The position numbers and the translations under genes are program-made. The notes under the pieces were generated by a model. That model saw only the letters and a list, made by a program, of their open reading frames with translations, had not been told where the DNA came from and made no database searches. Of a stretch of 64,000 bases of DNA, positions 1 through 11,449 are shown piece after piece. Numbering within the stretch: the first letter of the stretch is position 1; every line of letters begins with the position of its first letter. The stretch comes from Dermanyssus gallinae. Taxonomy: Eukaryota; Arthropoda; Arachnida; Mesostigmata; Dermanyssidae. The stretch is from positions 333,981 to 397,980 of the forward strand of contig QVRM01001115.1 in the NCBI GenBank assembly GCA_003439945.1, written 5' to 3'.

Positions 1-67
<67 letters not shown>
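1..67. repeat. (TA)n microsatellite
   Basis: Pure TA dinucleotide tract that runs off the left edge of the window. It is one of about twenty such tracts here. Confidence 0.98.
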
Positions 68-70
<3 letters not shown>

Positions 71-723
71 CTCTTGTTCTCATACCCGCCAGTTCCTCAA
101 GAAGGGCAGACCTTTCGCAATTCAACAACGCTTAAAATCTCGCCTATTGGGCATGAGTACATCATCTTCATGAGCGTATCGGCGTCTCTGTCAGCGCTGA
201 AGTGTCGACCTCGAAGTTCGTTCGTTCCCTATGTTCTTGCCAAACGCAACGATATGGTGGCTGACTAACGACCTAACTCGATTAGCCATTGCGAAGAGGC
301 CGTCGGTAGAGAAAGAAGAGCAAGAATATAAGTGTGTTTGCTTCCTTTGCGCCCGGTCGGCTCTCGATTTATTCCAGTCGCTTGTTTTGCAGCCGTCGTA
401 ACACAGATGTGGTGTTCTTCACTGCCACTTATGTTGCTGCTGCCGCTGCCAATACTTGCATATTGAATTCTCAACTCAAACCTTGCCCAACATGAAAATG
501 ACCACAGTTGACCACGTGCCCTACATATGTCCTTATACGTCTATATAAGAACCCTTTCAATAGAGAGGCAAACCGAAACAGGTCGCTTTAGAAAGTATCG
601 AATTTTACGCGCACGTATGTAGTAATTAAAAGTGATAGCATGACGGTATCTGTCGAATCCGCATATATATATACGTATTTTTACGTAATGTGTTGCCTTT
701 TAACGCTTTCTTTGAAATAACTT

Positions 724-756
<33 letters not shown>

Positions 757-948
757 GGTCCGCTTACATATTCTGATCAGCATACATGGATGCAGATACA
801 CATTTACACGTGCATAGAGATGCGACAGCCTGGACCACCGATTGATTAGCTCAATGCTACCCACTCAGACGACCAACAACTGTTAAGCATAATGGAAGTC
901 CTTTGAAGATTATGCGTATGTATATACATCGTATAACTGCTATATAAT
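68..948. other. No gene recognised; (TAA)n and a TATA-like site
   Basis: No recognisable coding region; the short open frames on both strands look random. A (TAA)n microsatellite of about ten units lies at 727-757. A TATA-box-like string (TATATAAG) lies at 542-549 and is followed by unremarkable sequence, so it is weak evidence for a promoter. Confidence 0.5.
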
Positions 949-2228
949 AGGTAAGTCAAAAAGTTCGTCGGCTTTCTGGGACCACATTTTTGAAACTCCC
1001 GCGCTCTGCAGCAGGGCCGCCTGAGAGTGCGGCTGGGCGTTTACATTCAGGAGCAAACCCGTGGCGGCGCGACGGTATACCCGTTCCAACTTTACCGTTT
1101 CGTTTGCGGAATTGGCAGCTGTTTGCAATGGAGGACAAAAATACGCATTTTCGACACATTATGTTGTCCTCCTACCGTGAAGGCATAAGTGCAGCGCAAA
1201 CAACCCGGAGGATATGTGCAGTCTACGGCGAAAACGCAGTACACAAATCCACAGTCGAAAAGCGATTCGCCCGTTTCAAAGCTGGAAACTTCAATCTCGA
1301 AGATGAACCGAGGTCAGGACGACTCAATGTTGTGGAGACCGACAAAGTCATAAGCCTGGTTACTTCGAACCCAGGTTTGACCATAAAAGAAATTGAAGAT
1401 GTAACGAGAGTCTCCCACGGAACCGTTTGGAATCGCCTCCATGATGCAGGTTTCTCGTGCAAGCGGAATATCTGGCTACCACACGACCTCAATGATAGGC
1501 AGCTTGAAGGGCGAGTCGATACCTGTCACGCACTCCTCCGGAAGAACTCGAATGAGCCATTTCTGAGGAGATTGATAACCGGCGATGAAAAATGGATACT
1601 CTACAGAAAGTAACACAGAAAAGAAGTTGGGTCCCCAGAAGTTCTTAGGCCGCAGCTATCCCTAAACCCGAAATTCATCAGAAGAAGGTTATGCTGTGCT
1701 GCTGGTGGGACTGTAAGGGCGTCGTGTATTTTGAGCTGCTTCCAATGGGTCAGACGATTAACTCCGTCGTCTACTGCAGACAACTCGAAGATTTGAAGGC
1801 TGCAGTAGCAACGAAGCGCCCGGAATTGTCAAACAGATGGGGCGTCACTTTTCAACATGATAAGGTGACACCACACAAAAGTTTGGCCACCCGGCAAAAA
1901 TTGGCGGAGTTTTGACTGGGATGTGCTGCCGCACCCAGCTTATAGTCCCGACCTTGCACCATCTGATTATCACTTGTTCAGGTCTCTCCAGAACTCCCTT
2001 GATGGCACAACATTTGAATCTTTGGAGGCTATAAAAAATCACCTCACTCAGTATTTCGACGAGAAGGACAAGACGTTCTGGGAGAAAGGAATCATGGATC
2101 TACCGAGGCGATGGGCGAAGGTTATCAAACAAAACGGTCAATATATCATTGAATAAAAATACTGTTGTCTGCATAAATAAGGCTCTTTAAAATCGGGTAA
2201 AAAAGCCGACGAACTTTTTGACTTACCT
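949..2228 (+). mobile_element. mariner transposon 1 (cecropia/mellifera-like), decayed
   Basis: A 1.28 kb element bounded by inverted repeats of about 27 bp: left arm 949-977 beginning AGGTAAGTCAAAAAGTTCG, right arm its reverse complement at about 2201-2228. A TA follows the right end, as expected for mariner target duplication; the left junction (TAAT) is imperfect. The length matches the usual 1.3 kb of mariner. The single gene inside is broken, so this copy is non-autonomous, but its inverted repeats are still well matched. Confidence 0.92.
1128..2156 (+). pseudogene. mariner transposase pseudogene (D,D34D type)
   Basis: Codes for cut-and-paste transposase. The chosen start (Met at 1128) gives the usual N-terminal helix-turn-helix region. 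The first frame runs to 1613 and contains the first catalytic Asp in ITGDEKW. The protein then continues through a frameshift near 1610 and a stop near 1650 into the frame of 1691-1915, with the second catalytic Asp in QHDKVTPH (the family normally has HDNARPH). A further shift leads to 1923-2156, with the third Asp in YSPDLAPSDY. At least two frameshifts and one stop make it inactive. The change after the second Asp is also unusual for a working enzyme. Confidence 0.93.
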
Positions 2229-2229
2229 T

Positions 2230-4075
2230 ATATTTGTTGGTATCTATGTAGGCGCAAATATACGCATAAGATTTACTATATATATGCATATAGTTAGATA
2301 CACAAATGACGTTATTATTTATTCATAGAACTTCACTATGTTAGCACTTTGGAGGAGTTACACAAATTAATCGACTTTTATTAGCATTTTTCTTCTGCTG
2401 CGTTTGATAAGGCATGATCCTCAATTGATATTAAGCGAGTACATTTGTGTGGGATTAATGTGGGAGATTATAAAACAACAAAGGGACACTTATTTGACAC
2501 AACTATGCAATATAATTTCAAAGGGATGTTGCAGATATGTGCACATGATCAGGCGGGTTTTTACTTTCAACCATAGAAAAAGATGCCTGCATAAGCCAAG
2601 TGTGCTTGAAAACGCATATGGTGGTACTACTCTCTCGGTATCTTAGTAAAAAAATTCTAAACACCTGCATACGTAAGAGCGTGCATAGGAGTAAACCCAT
2701 GAGCGGGGTAGTGATTGCATATTATTTTATTAAATTTAGCAATTTCCGTGGAAATGAGATTAGCCCAGGGATCTACAAGAAATAAGTTCACCAGGAGAAT
2801 CGCATGTTGAGAAATTCTTGTTTTTGACAGGTAGGGCGAACTCCGGAGATGTCGGAGGTGTACTCTGTTGCATGGCATTGAACAAGCTTGTATGACACCT
2901 TATCAACAATTTAGTTGCAATTTGTTGATGCAAAGTCTATACATTATAAGCTGTCACTAAACTGAAAAAAAAATATATATATAGAGAGAGAGAGACCAGA
3001 CTACTAACGGCACCAAAGAAATACCACAGTTGCTTCCTACGTAGCTCCGTTTTCGTTTTGTTCTGTTCTATTCTTATCACATTTTCTTCTCAAGCCTAAG
3101 ACACCTTGCTTAGAGGCAAGATTACACTAATATTTTAAATGCACGCGGCATGTCATGAAGTGTCAATATGCTTAGAAATCGACACATTGAGCAACTGGGG
3201 CATCGCCATCAGAAAATGTTAAGAGATTCGGGGAAACGGAGTATGGGAACTTGTAAAATAAGGACGCTCATCAGCAATCATGATAGTGGCGGCGCGGTCT
3301 AGAGAGAGGGCTAGTGCGCTAGTTATGGTTGTCATCTACTGGGGTGTCACAGGTTTGATTCCTGTTGCTGACCGAAAATTCTTTGAGCGATGCTTATCGA
3401 GCATAAGTCATAAAACCATACACCGCTAAGAGTCAGTAGTCGTAATGCCACTAGGTCTGTTGGGGAAATCCTAGTTATCTCAACATTTCCGGCCCTCGGT
3501 GAATTGAAAATATGCCTCACGGTGACATCAAACTCGTAGGGGACGGAGGATAGTTAAGAATTAAAAACAATCTCCATAAACAAATGTCATTCTAGCAACC
3601 GTGATATTTTCGTAGACGAGTGCGCAGACTACTTCCAAAGTGAATTATCCAAAAACCGTCTAGGGACTACGAAATATCCCACTTAAGATTCTGGCAATGT
3701 TTTCGTATCTTGAAACAGGTGAGGACATTCATAGTCTGGCAAAAGCGTTGGACGCCTCTACCCGTGTCCAACGATGCAACTCTTTTCAAGTTTTAGGTAT
3801 TTAGAAAAATATCTGCGGATCTAGGCCTTTTCTTGATTATAGCACATGGACTTAACCTTGGCAGCATGGACTATCCAATGAGTGGTCAACGATCCCTGAC
3901 TAGTCGCGTTGACAAAGCTGGCTACTACTATGAATACAACTAGATTAGCTATGATACAATGTCCCACTATATAGCCCATATAAATTGATAAATGAAATAA
4001 AAAGTATATATATAATTCTACCTATTTTGATAAATTAAATAATTTTTTTATATATAATCCTATATAAATTAATAA

Positions 4076-4086
<11 letters not shown>
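2230..4086. other. No gene recognised
   Basis: Only short open frames without family resemblance (for example 2404-2646 and 2657-2878). A short TA/GA simple repeat lies at 2972-2995. A tRNA-like segment at 3283-3395 is listed separately. Sequence near 4000-4086 is strongly AT-rich. Confidence 0.5.
3283..3395 (+). mobile_element. tRNA-like segment, possible SINE head
   Basis: Contains a Pol III B-box-like GGTTTGATTCC inside a perfect 5-bp T-arm (ACAGG, loop TTTGATT, CCTGT). Upstream is an A-box-like stretch around AGGGCTAGTGCGCTAG. I cannot draw a convincing acceptor stem, so a functional tRNA is unlikely; a tRNA-derived SINE remnant fits better. Confidence 0.35.

Positions 4087-4144
<58 letters not shown>
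4087..4144. repeat. (TA)n microsatellite
   Basis: About 29 TA units. No transposon end can be recognised beside it. Confidence 0.97.
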
Positions 4145-4147
<3 letters not shown>

Positions 4148-4461
4148 GTAGTGACTATGGACGCGATAAAATTCCCCACTAGTGTGCAATAGTTTATAAT
4201 GATAAACCTGCCGAAAAGCTCATCTTTTACCTAAAAATGCAAGTAAACGCTTAAATACGAGATGATAATTATCACATTTTCCTTGCGCGAAAAAACATGA
4301 CAAAAAGTGGCGTATACTTCTGGTAAATCCTACCAGAGATTGTGGCTCAAATCGTCTACCAAAATTCTAAGAGTATGGCCAACCGACCACAGGTTTGTTT
4401 GTTGCCTGCAGTATACTGCTTCACTAATTCAAAGCTATATAGCGCTAGATGTACGTCCAAC

Positions 4462-4912
4462 CTTTAAAACAATATTATATAAATATAAATATAATATAAC
4501 TAAAAAGAAAATAAAATAAATATAAAAGAAATAGATAAAATAGAATATAATATAAATAACAAATATATAATATAAATATAAATCTAAATAAATCAATAGA
4601 AATATAAATCTAATATAAATATAAATTATAATAGAAATATAAATCTAATACTAACTATAAATATCACTATCAATCATATATTGGAAATCTACAACTATAC
4701 CATCTAGAAAACTCTTGATCTCGTCATCGAAACGAGAAATCTCAGCCTAATATAAATCAGTAATACATATACTATACAACTATAATTCGCATATGAAATA
4801 CATATACCACTATAAATTATAAGGACTATGAAAGTACTCAAAATACAATAAATATAAATATAATTATAAATATAAATATAAATATAAATATAAATATAAT
4901 ATAAATATATCT
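4462..4912. repeat. AT-rich simple repeat, (TATAAA)n-like
   Basis: Degenerate iterations of ATAAATAT / TATAAATATAAAT at about 4470-4660 and again at 4845-4912, with less repetitive AT-rich DNA between. Open frames across it (for example 4838-5035 on the minus strand, runs of Ile-Phe) are translated microsatellite. Confidence 0.8.
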
Positions 4913-5290
4913 AGTACACGCTTGCTTAGAAAAGGAAATGGTTTTAATCTGAATGATTGTGGGGCCAAAGGTATCTAACCAGACAGCTTCTACATTGTGG
5001 GAGAGCCCGTTTCTTTCAATTTTTTTTGTATACATAAGATACTGTACTGTCTTGTAGGACTTGTTGATATCGGGTGCTCGCCTTAGTCTCGACTGTAAAC
5101 CCTTTTATTTCGGAGATGAGCTTTACGCAGTGTCTCGCATCGTGCAATCCGTGATTCTCTAAGTAACTTGCAGTATTCGGTTTTCAGAGTTGTAATTAGC
5201 AGCTGGGACAACATCCATTATGACTTAATCATCTTAGGTCTTCTAAAACGGACAGTGCAGTCTGAAGAATTGTTCCTATGTATTTAAACG

Positions 5291-5617
5291 ATGGACGCCA
5301 GCTTTAAAAGCGACGTCTCTCGATCTTCCGAGGTAAATTTTTGGCCCCACTTCTCGAGTCTACAGTGCTTTCTCTCGTGCGTGGTTTTCGTTGCCGTCCT
5401 TGTAGATTCCTATTTAGCTATCTCGGAGGCCGCTATCCCTGACTTTCGTTTCAGTTTGGCCAAATTCTGGGGCATCTTACAGAGCGTGAAAACGTGCTTG
5501 TGTGAGAATTTTGCCGTGGAGTCTGACCACGTAACGGGAATTTCCCCATTAGACTGTCCCACAAGCTGGCAGGTATGCTCCTGTTGTGACTGTTGTTGTC
5601 GTCGTCGTCGTCGTTAA
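5291..5617 (+). CDS. Hypothetical small ORF, 108 aa
   Basis: I do not recognise this frame. It has a hydrophobic stretch at about residues 26-45 (FLSCVVFVAVLVDSYLAI) and ends in a Cys/Arg-rich tail made by a (GTC)n repeat (5597-5614), so its C-terminus is microsatellite-encoded. It lies at the left edge of a GC-rich block and could be part of an exon, but nothing proves it is expressed. Chance occurrence is at least as likely. Confidence 0.15.
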   Translation: MDASFKSDVSRSSEVNFWPHFSSLQCFLSCVVFVAVLVDSYLAISEAAIPDFRFSLAKFWGILQSVKTCLCENFAVESDHVTGISPLDCPTSWQVCSCCDCCCRRRRR

Positions 5618-7560
5618 AACGGCTAACGCTGCGACCCCACCGCACCCTCAACGTCACAGGGTCAAAGTTAGCACTTAGTTGCTGTTTTGTCGTAGAAAAG
5701 CAGTCGTCGCCGGCTCAGTTCGGCCTTGGCGAGAGCCGCAGGCCATGAAATGGTGTTGCTGTTGCAACGTGCGGAACGTGTTGAACTGCTGTCTGAGTCT
5801 GAGCCTGCAAGATGGAAACCGCTGGCTGCTGAACACACCCAGCTGGTGTTGTGTGATGCTGTACTAAGGAACTGGGAAGAATACTGGGACTAAGGAAGCA
5901 AGTAATAGTAGTAGTCCGGCAGGGCAGGCAGCCATCACCTCCCGATCGCCGCTCGGTTTGCGTTTCCATGTATGCACTGTGAGGTGTAGAAGTGCAAAAG
6001 TGGTGGTGGTGGTGGTGATTCGCTGAGGGTGGCGACGGCTCCATAAAGCTCATAAATCAGCTACTACCAACTATGCATCTCGTTCTGTTCCCTCTACACC
6101 ACCCCTTTCTCCGCTCTTTCCCTTCGAGCAGCCGCCAGTCCACCTCTGCCCTCAATTTCTCGCTGGCCCATGGCTCTTCGTTGCGACCGGCAGAGACACG
6201 CAAGCGGATGGACAGACCAAAGGCAGAAAAAGTCGGCCCGGTCCAGCCCGAAGAAGAACGTGCGCGGCCTTTCTCTCTCTCTCTTTTTTTCTCGCATCTC
6301 AGCGGTCGTGGACTGCGTCAAAGACAAGTAGTGCCAACCGATTACAAGGTGTTGTGTCTGGTCTGGTCGGAGGAGGAGACGAGACGTCTCGCCTTCTCTG
6401 ACCTGCTCAGCAGGGGGTGAGGAGACAGGCAGGCAGGCGGACAGATAGACAGGCACTGCTCTCGTAGCTGTGTTCAGAAGCTCGCGCGTCTTGGGCTCCG
6501 AACAAGAGAACGCACGCAGCGAGAGGACCTAAGAAGGCAAGGGCTTGGAAGACAGATCCAGCTAGCGAGAGAAGAGGGTTGGCAGGATAGATAAAAGAAT
6601 GAGAAAAGGAGAACAAGGAAAACCCAGGCACGGTAGCAAAGGTCCGGGAAACAACAAGCGAGAACTAGCTATATAAGGGGTCGGGGGGAGGAATTCTTGG
6701 CGTGCGCGTCCACTGTGTCTAACGGAAAAAGATATTCCCTGAAACCGTTAGGAGGGCAGCACTACGACGACTGCCGAATCCTCCACTTCCTGCTTTGTGA
6801 ATCGAGCAAGGGGGCGGGGGCAAAGACTGAGAAGAAACCGCGCGCCGGGCGAAGAATGAGAGGAGAATGTTGGGCGTTTAGGGGCGTAGAACTGGGACAC
6901 TATTTGTCTCCCTTGAGCGAGCACAGAAGTGGGCCAACTAAGTGAGTGCGTGAGTGAGTGACTGAGCGCACGAAGCAGAGAACCACGACGACGAGAAAAC
7001 GAAGCGCTAGATTGAGCGTAGGAGGATGCGGAGGACGAGGAGGATAGGAGGAAGAAAACGAAGACGACGACGACGACGACGACGATGATGAAGAAGCAGA
7101 ATAGCCTGACTACACCGAGTACTAGCGACCGCCAACCGCCGACCGACTGTGCTGTCGGGAAGGTCGTAGTTTGCGGGGCAGTGACGGCGTCCTCGACGGT
7201 CAAGGCGTTGGCGCTGCCAACTAAGTGGAAGCGGTCGTCGTCATTGTCAGACGAGGAGAGGAGGGGGTTTTTTGGGGTATGGGGGGTTGGGGTAGAAAAA
7301 AGAACGGAAAAAGCAACGAAAGGTGGAGGAGTTGGAGAACGTCAAGGGGGTAGTCGACCGAGTCAAGCAGCAACCATATAGCGCAGGCACGTCCTACCCG
7401 CCTTCTCCGCTGAAGACCGATTGAGCCCCCAGCCCCAAGCAGTCAGCAGCAACAACAACAACAGCAGCAGCACAACACATACCTATATACACTGCACACA
7501 ACACAGTCGAACGCTAGAACACGTAGAGTACACAACTAGTTGTAATGTCATTCGTTAGAT
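5580..7560. other. GC/CpG-rich, trinucleotide-repeat-rich block; possible host 5' region
   Basis: This 2 kb block differs in composition from its AT-rich neighbours. It has short trinucleotide arrays: (GTC)n at 5597-5614, (GGT)n at about 6000-6018, (GAC)n at 7063-7086, and (CAA)n/(CAG)n at 7449-7473. No transposon signature is visible. Open frames on both strands (for example 6073-6420 plus, 6748-7203 minus) overlap and look like products of GC-rich low-complexity DNA. A long, repeat-rich 5'UTR or promoter of a host gene is a reasonable guess only. Confidence 0.35.
6670..6677 (+). promoter_or_regulatory. TATA-box-like element
   Basis: TATATAAG inside the GC-rich block, followed by GGGGTCGGGGGGAGG. 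A start site would be expected near 6700. Suggestive because TATA strings are rare in this GC-rich stretch, but no initiator or transcript evidence is available. Confidence 0.22.
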
Positions 7561-7798
7561 GCTTGTTGGCGCGATTACCTTCGAAAGCCGCGCTTGCCGA
7601 AAACAGACAAAACGCCGCAAAATAAGCACACCGGAAAGTATTAGGTGTGGATCGTCTGGAGACGTGTTGCATTATATATTTATCTATATATCATATTCAA
7701 GCTTCTAACGTGGTTTGCTTATGGAACCGCATTTTACAACGCTATTTTATAAAAGAATAATAAGTAACGTGGATATACAAATGTAAAAAACGCACTTG

Positions 7799-7800
<2 letters not shown>

Positions 7801-7832
<32 letters not shown>
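7801..7832. repeat. (TA)n microsatellite
   Basis: About 16 TA units directly abutting the terminus of a mariner remnant. Confidence 0.97.
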
Positions 7833-7836
<4 letters not shown>

Positions 7837-8370
7837 GTTAATGCAAAAGTTCTAACTGTTTTGTCTAAAGCTATAACACGAATTTGCAAGAAAACACTAT
7901 AAGCGTTTCAATCTCTTTTATTTGTAAAGTCTTGTTTTGTAAAGACGGCGAAGTGGTTAACGTCATTTTGGACGTTTGCGAAAAACTTCCTTTTTTTCCA
8001 GTGAATGAATGAGGAGACCGGTATACTATTAATAGTAATAGTCTAAAAGTGCAAGGTCCGGCGAGTTCGGCAAGTGCTCAATAAGGTCCCAGTCCAAATC
8101 GTATATTTTTAAAGCTGTTGCATACTCACATGGAGGCGCATTGTCTTGGTAAAAGATGACCTCTTTCCTGTCCACGAGGTTTCAAGTCACCATTTTCATT
8201 AAACTCGTTGGTGTTGCGAGCAGTAAAAGTTCGTGTAGATCATCTAGTTCCTTCTCAGAAGTTCAAAGTGAAATGATGAACCACCAACAACACAGCATAC
8301 ACTTATTTAGTGAGCGTTTCGCTTGGTTTGACTCTAGGAACTGACTGCGTCCCCGGACCTTTATCTGTTC
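7833..8370 (-). pseudogene. mariner transposase remnant 2 (minus strand)
   Basis: Reading the minus strand from about 8361, the frame gives a mariner-like stretch ending CMLCCWW near 8290. It then gives VIFYQDNAPPCEYATALKI (8160-8104) with the second catalytic Asp, and LIEHLPNSPDLALLDYYY (to about 8032) with the SPDL...DY third-Asp motif. The two motifs have the usual D34D spacing. The presumed element end at about 7833-7870 reads AGGGTTAATGCAAAAGTTC next to (TA)n. Many stops and shifts occur and the 5' half is not traceable beyond 8370. A different mariner family from the others in this window. Confidence 0.75.
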
Positions 8371-9541
8371 ACATTCTCCTAGAAGAATTTCGTCGCAGCC
8401 GTTTTTTGGGCGTCCTGACAATGGTTGCTTGGCCAGTAAACTTGTTTGCTATTTTTTAGTGTTTGTTGTATCTTCTTGTTGTATTTTTAGGCGCAAAACG
8501 TCTTTTATCAGCAAAAAGGATCGACAAAACCTCAGTTCATCAGCTAAGCGAAAATCTTCACTGCCGAACTTAAGAAGATATTTTCAGCAAGTTCGTTTGT
8601 TGGTTGATCCTACCTCAATGCTGCTGGAGTAGTTCTGCTAAACTATAGCGGCGTTAAAAAAAACGTCGAAAACCAATACAGTCCGAACGCATGTTTACAT
8701 TCACAATTTCTCCGCCTTCACAGAAAGCAACTAAGCTTCGGGGTCAGTTGCTTTCTGCGAAAGAGAAGCAAATCAATCACGAAGCCAAAGCGAACCCACT
8801 GGCTGATGCAGTGGCGGCCGCTTTATCATAAAACTATCATCCTTCACTATTCTGTAAGCCTCCGAAACGAGTGGGTTGCAAAACGGCAAAAATGTTTGCA
8901 TCCATCAAATGCGTATTTCGAAAAGGCTTCGCATATGCGTTCATTTCGTCGTGCTAAAAAAGAGCTAAAACTTAAAAGGGTAGAAAAAGCCTACTGTTTG
9001 GAAGTGACTATATAACATGCATTCCCGCGATTACATATACGCGCTGACATACATTACGTCGACATGTACGCACGTTTTGTTATGTCATCTTTAAATCGGT
9101 CACGCTTGCTGGAAACAGCCGTCAAGAGCGTTAAATCCTCATCGTCTTATTTTTGGCGATTCGTAAGATCGCTGCAGCATTATCACATGAGGCAAAATTG
9201 ATTGCGTTATGTGCTACGAAGCCAACAAGTTTTGCGCACCTTTACGGGATTCTCTTATAGAATAGAGGAGAAGACACAGTTGTATTGGGAGTAAATGTTT
9301 TGACATTCATCTAAAAGAGAAAATGAGATGTTATGTTTCACGACTCAACTTAGGAACTTGCGTTGACTACGAAGTTATATTACACGTGGAATAATGCCAC
9401 TGGCGATAAATCGCAAATAGTAAGTCAGGCTTGCACAGGAAAATTGTTTTAACATTTTTACATACAGTTTTGCTAGCTTCTAGGTTTTAGTTTCGATGCA
9501 TCCTGCTAAGATCTACTAGCAACAAGGTGTCTGAAGTATAG
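8371..9541. other. No gene recognised; one perfect hairpin
   Basis: No family resemblance in any frame. A perfect 12-bp inverted repeat with a 13-nt loop (CAGAAAGCAACT ... AGTTGCTTTCTG) lies at 8721-8757. Confidence 0.5.
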
Positions 9542-9664
9542 TTAGTTCAAGTTCAAGCTTTCTTGAGACAGCGCCTCGACCTCGATGTCCAACGCGGGAA
9601 CGCGGCGTCCGTCCGCGGCACGCTGCTGAAGTGGTCCCAACCCACTCTATACGAGATAGAGTAA
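9542..9664 (+). pseudogene. C-terminal tail of RLE-type non-LTR retrotransposon ORF
   Basis: The frame from 9542 to the TAA at 9662-9664 contains LDVQRGNAASVRGTLLKW, the same C-terminal signature as the large element at 44-46.6 kb (VEVQRGNAASIIGSLPTG) and the fragment at 34.3 kb. Only about the last 40 codons remain, as expected for a strongly 5'-truncated insertion. The 3'UTR after 9664 resembles that of the 34.3 kb fragment for a few dozen bases. Confidence 0.72.
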
Positions 9665-9829
9665 TATTCCCAGTGCACACGTTCTCAGGAGACAATTGTC
9701 GCTCCATCGGTATTCTTAATAAATGCCAATTACAACGTTAGTTCAATTAAATTTATACGCACCTTTATATTGTCAAAGGGGGGCATGTTTGTTTGACGAG
9801 TTTGGTGTTACCGCTTCTCAGATTGTTTA

Positions 9830-9950
9830 CACAATGTTACATCTTAATGAGACATGACGAATAAATTTTCTTTGTACACTTTCTATTGCTTTAATATGCT
9901 TGTCTAAGTAAGGGCGCCAGACCTCACAAAAATACATAAACATTAGGAAC
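9830..9950 (-). pseudogene. CR1/Jockey-like LINE reverse transcriptase fragment
   Basis: On the minus strand, the frame near 9945-9840 reads FMYFCEVWRPYLDKHIKAIE followed by SVQRKFIRHVSL. This corresponds to YCAHVWAPFHGKDVALLQRV ... RFIKRLSWRC in the CR1-like element at 18.6 kb, the region downstream of the RT active site. It is a short, otherwise decayed piece. Confidence 0.55.
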
Positions 9951-10112
9951 AAAAACTGTAAGTATAAAAAACTTTCTATGCAAAAATAATTTATATAAAA
10001 AAAAACGTTCTAACATGAAACGTAAGTCGAACTGTAACTATGTGTTCCAAGTATTCTATTTATACAACATTGGAAACTTATGTTGCAGTAGCTTTTAAAA
10101 ACGCCCACAAGG

Positions 10113-10128
10113 ATATATATATATATAT
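10113..10128. repeat. Short (TA)n tract
   Basis: Eight TA units flanking the left side of a 140-bp mariner fragment. Confidence 0.9.
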
Positions 10129-10130
10129 GT

Positions 10131-10240
10131 TTAGTTATAATAGCGAATAACTGCTGTTCGGGTGTACGTTGGTGAATCCAGGTCTCGTCTGCGGTCACAA
10201 ATCGACGCCAAAAGTTTTAAAGATTTCGCTTAAGCATCAA
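10131..10240 (-). pseudogene. mariner transposase fragment with first catalytic Asp
   Basis: The minus strand reads NFWRRFVTADETWIHQRTPE, the first-Asp region of the mariner family found at 24.7 and 37.5 kb (FWRRFVTV in the latter). Both larger copies have lost this Asp, so the fragment shows what they lack. It is bounded by (TA)n on both sides and has no inverted repeats. Confidence 0.72.
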
Positions 10241-10269
10241 AAATAACTGCTTGCGTAACATACGCATTC

Positions 10270-10272
<3 letters not shown>

Positions 10273-10342
<70 letters not shown>

Positions 10343-10351
10343 CATACATAC
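10273..10351. repeat. (TA)n followed by (CATA)n microsatellite
   Basis: TA units to 10338, then CATA units to about 10351. Confidence 0.97.
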
Positions 10352-11448
10352 GTGCAAAATACTTGCTCTGCGACTTTATTAAGGATACAGAGGACAATGG
10401 TTGACAATTTTAAATGTCTTATTTCCCGCCGGCGACGTGGATGCATTAACCTGACGCAATATACACGTATGAAATTGCCTAAACCGCTTTACTAACCCTC
10501 TGAAAGCTGCATTTGCTGATGACGTGCTAAAAAGTGTTTTATTCACTCGTCAATTGTATTGGTAATATTCAGCTAATTCAGTCACGCACTATTGCAATCA
10601 TCAGATATTTGTATGAAGGTGACCCCCCTGGTGGCAGTGCTTCAGGCGTTATGTTTAAAATCATTTCTGTCAGTAGCGATTTGTTTAAAAGCACTGCGTG
10701 CTTCAAACGGCGTACTTTGTAATAGCGTCGTAGAGGGGCTTTGCTGGTTCAATTAGGTGCGGTGAAGATAAATCAGGGTCGGCGAGCGAAGGCGAGGTGG
10801 AGTACCGGCTAGAACAGACGCCAAAACGAGTGCCCTGCAGCCATGCCACGCTGGGCCTTTGATAAAGCAATTCGTTGTGCGCAACTGGCAAAAACGACAC
10901 TTTTTTTTAAGTATTTCACGACTAAGCACCCAAATCATACACAATGTTTGTGATCGACGGCAAGTTGTGCCGATAATGCGGATTGTGGCGGATCACAGCT
11001 TCAGGAGTTGCAGTGCACGACAGTTGAGGCCTGAGCTTAATCGAATGAAAAAAGCGATTGTAACAGTAATTTATTGTGTTTTTATTCATATTTAAAATAT
11101 TTTTATTTACAGATGCCCTCGCAGGGGGTCGCACAAATAGTGGTGAGCAGGATGAGGAGCAAGCTCCCTGTCTAATAACGCAAAGCGTTGGGCCAAAACA
11201 AAAATAAAGTCAGGACACATAGTAAGTGAATAATGATGACGCTGGAAAAGTGACAGCGGTACGATTCCTCAGGAAGTGGCAACGCAGCCATCTAAAAGTT
11301 ATAACAAGAGAGGAAGAAAGCAAGGTTCAAATATTTTGATTGGACTCGGCGAGGGAGTTTGTGGATTTTGTGGGGAAATACTACATCAGTTGATGGCTGC
11401 TCTAATTTCGACGAAAACGTCAGGGACTATTTGAGATGTGAGGATTTG
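10352..11448. other. No gene recognised
   Basis: About 1.1 kb with only short frames lacking family resemblance (for example 10534-10722, 10859-11095, 10922-11134 minus). It begins at a (TA)n/(CATA)n tract and ends where the R1-like match of the next element begins. Confidence 0.5.
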
Positions 11449-11449
11449 A

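Noticed and set aside
542..549. Promoter at the TATATAAG string
   Set aside because: TATA-like strings are expected by chance in this TA-rich DNA and no gene follows.
6748..7203. 151-aa minus-strand ORF in the GC-rich block
   Set aside because: Low-complexity Val/Ser/Leu product of GAC/GAG-rich DNA overlapping other open frames; no domain resemblance.
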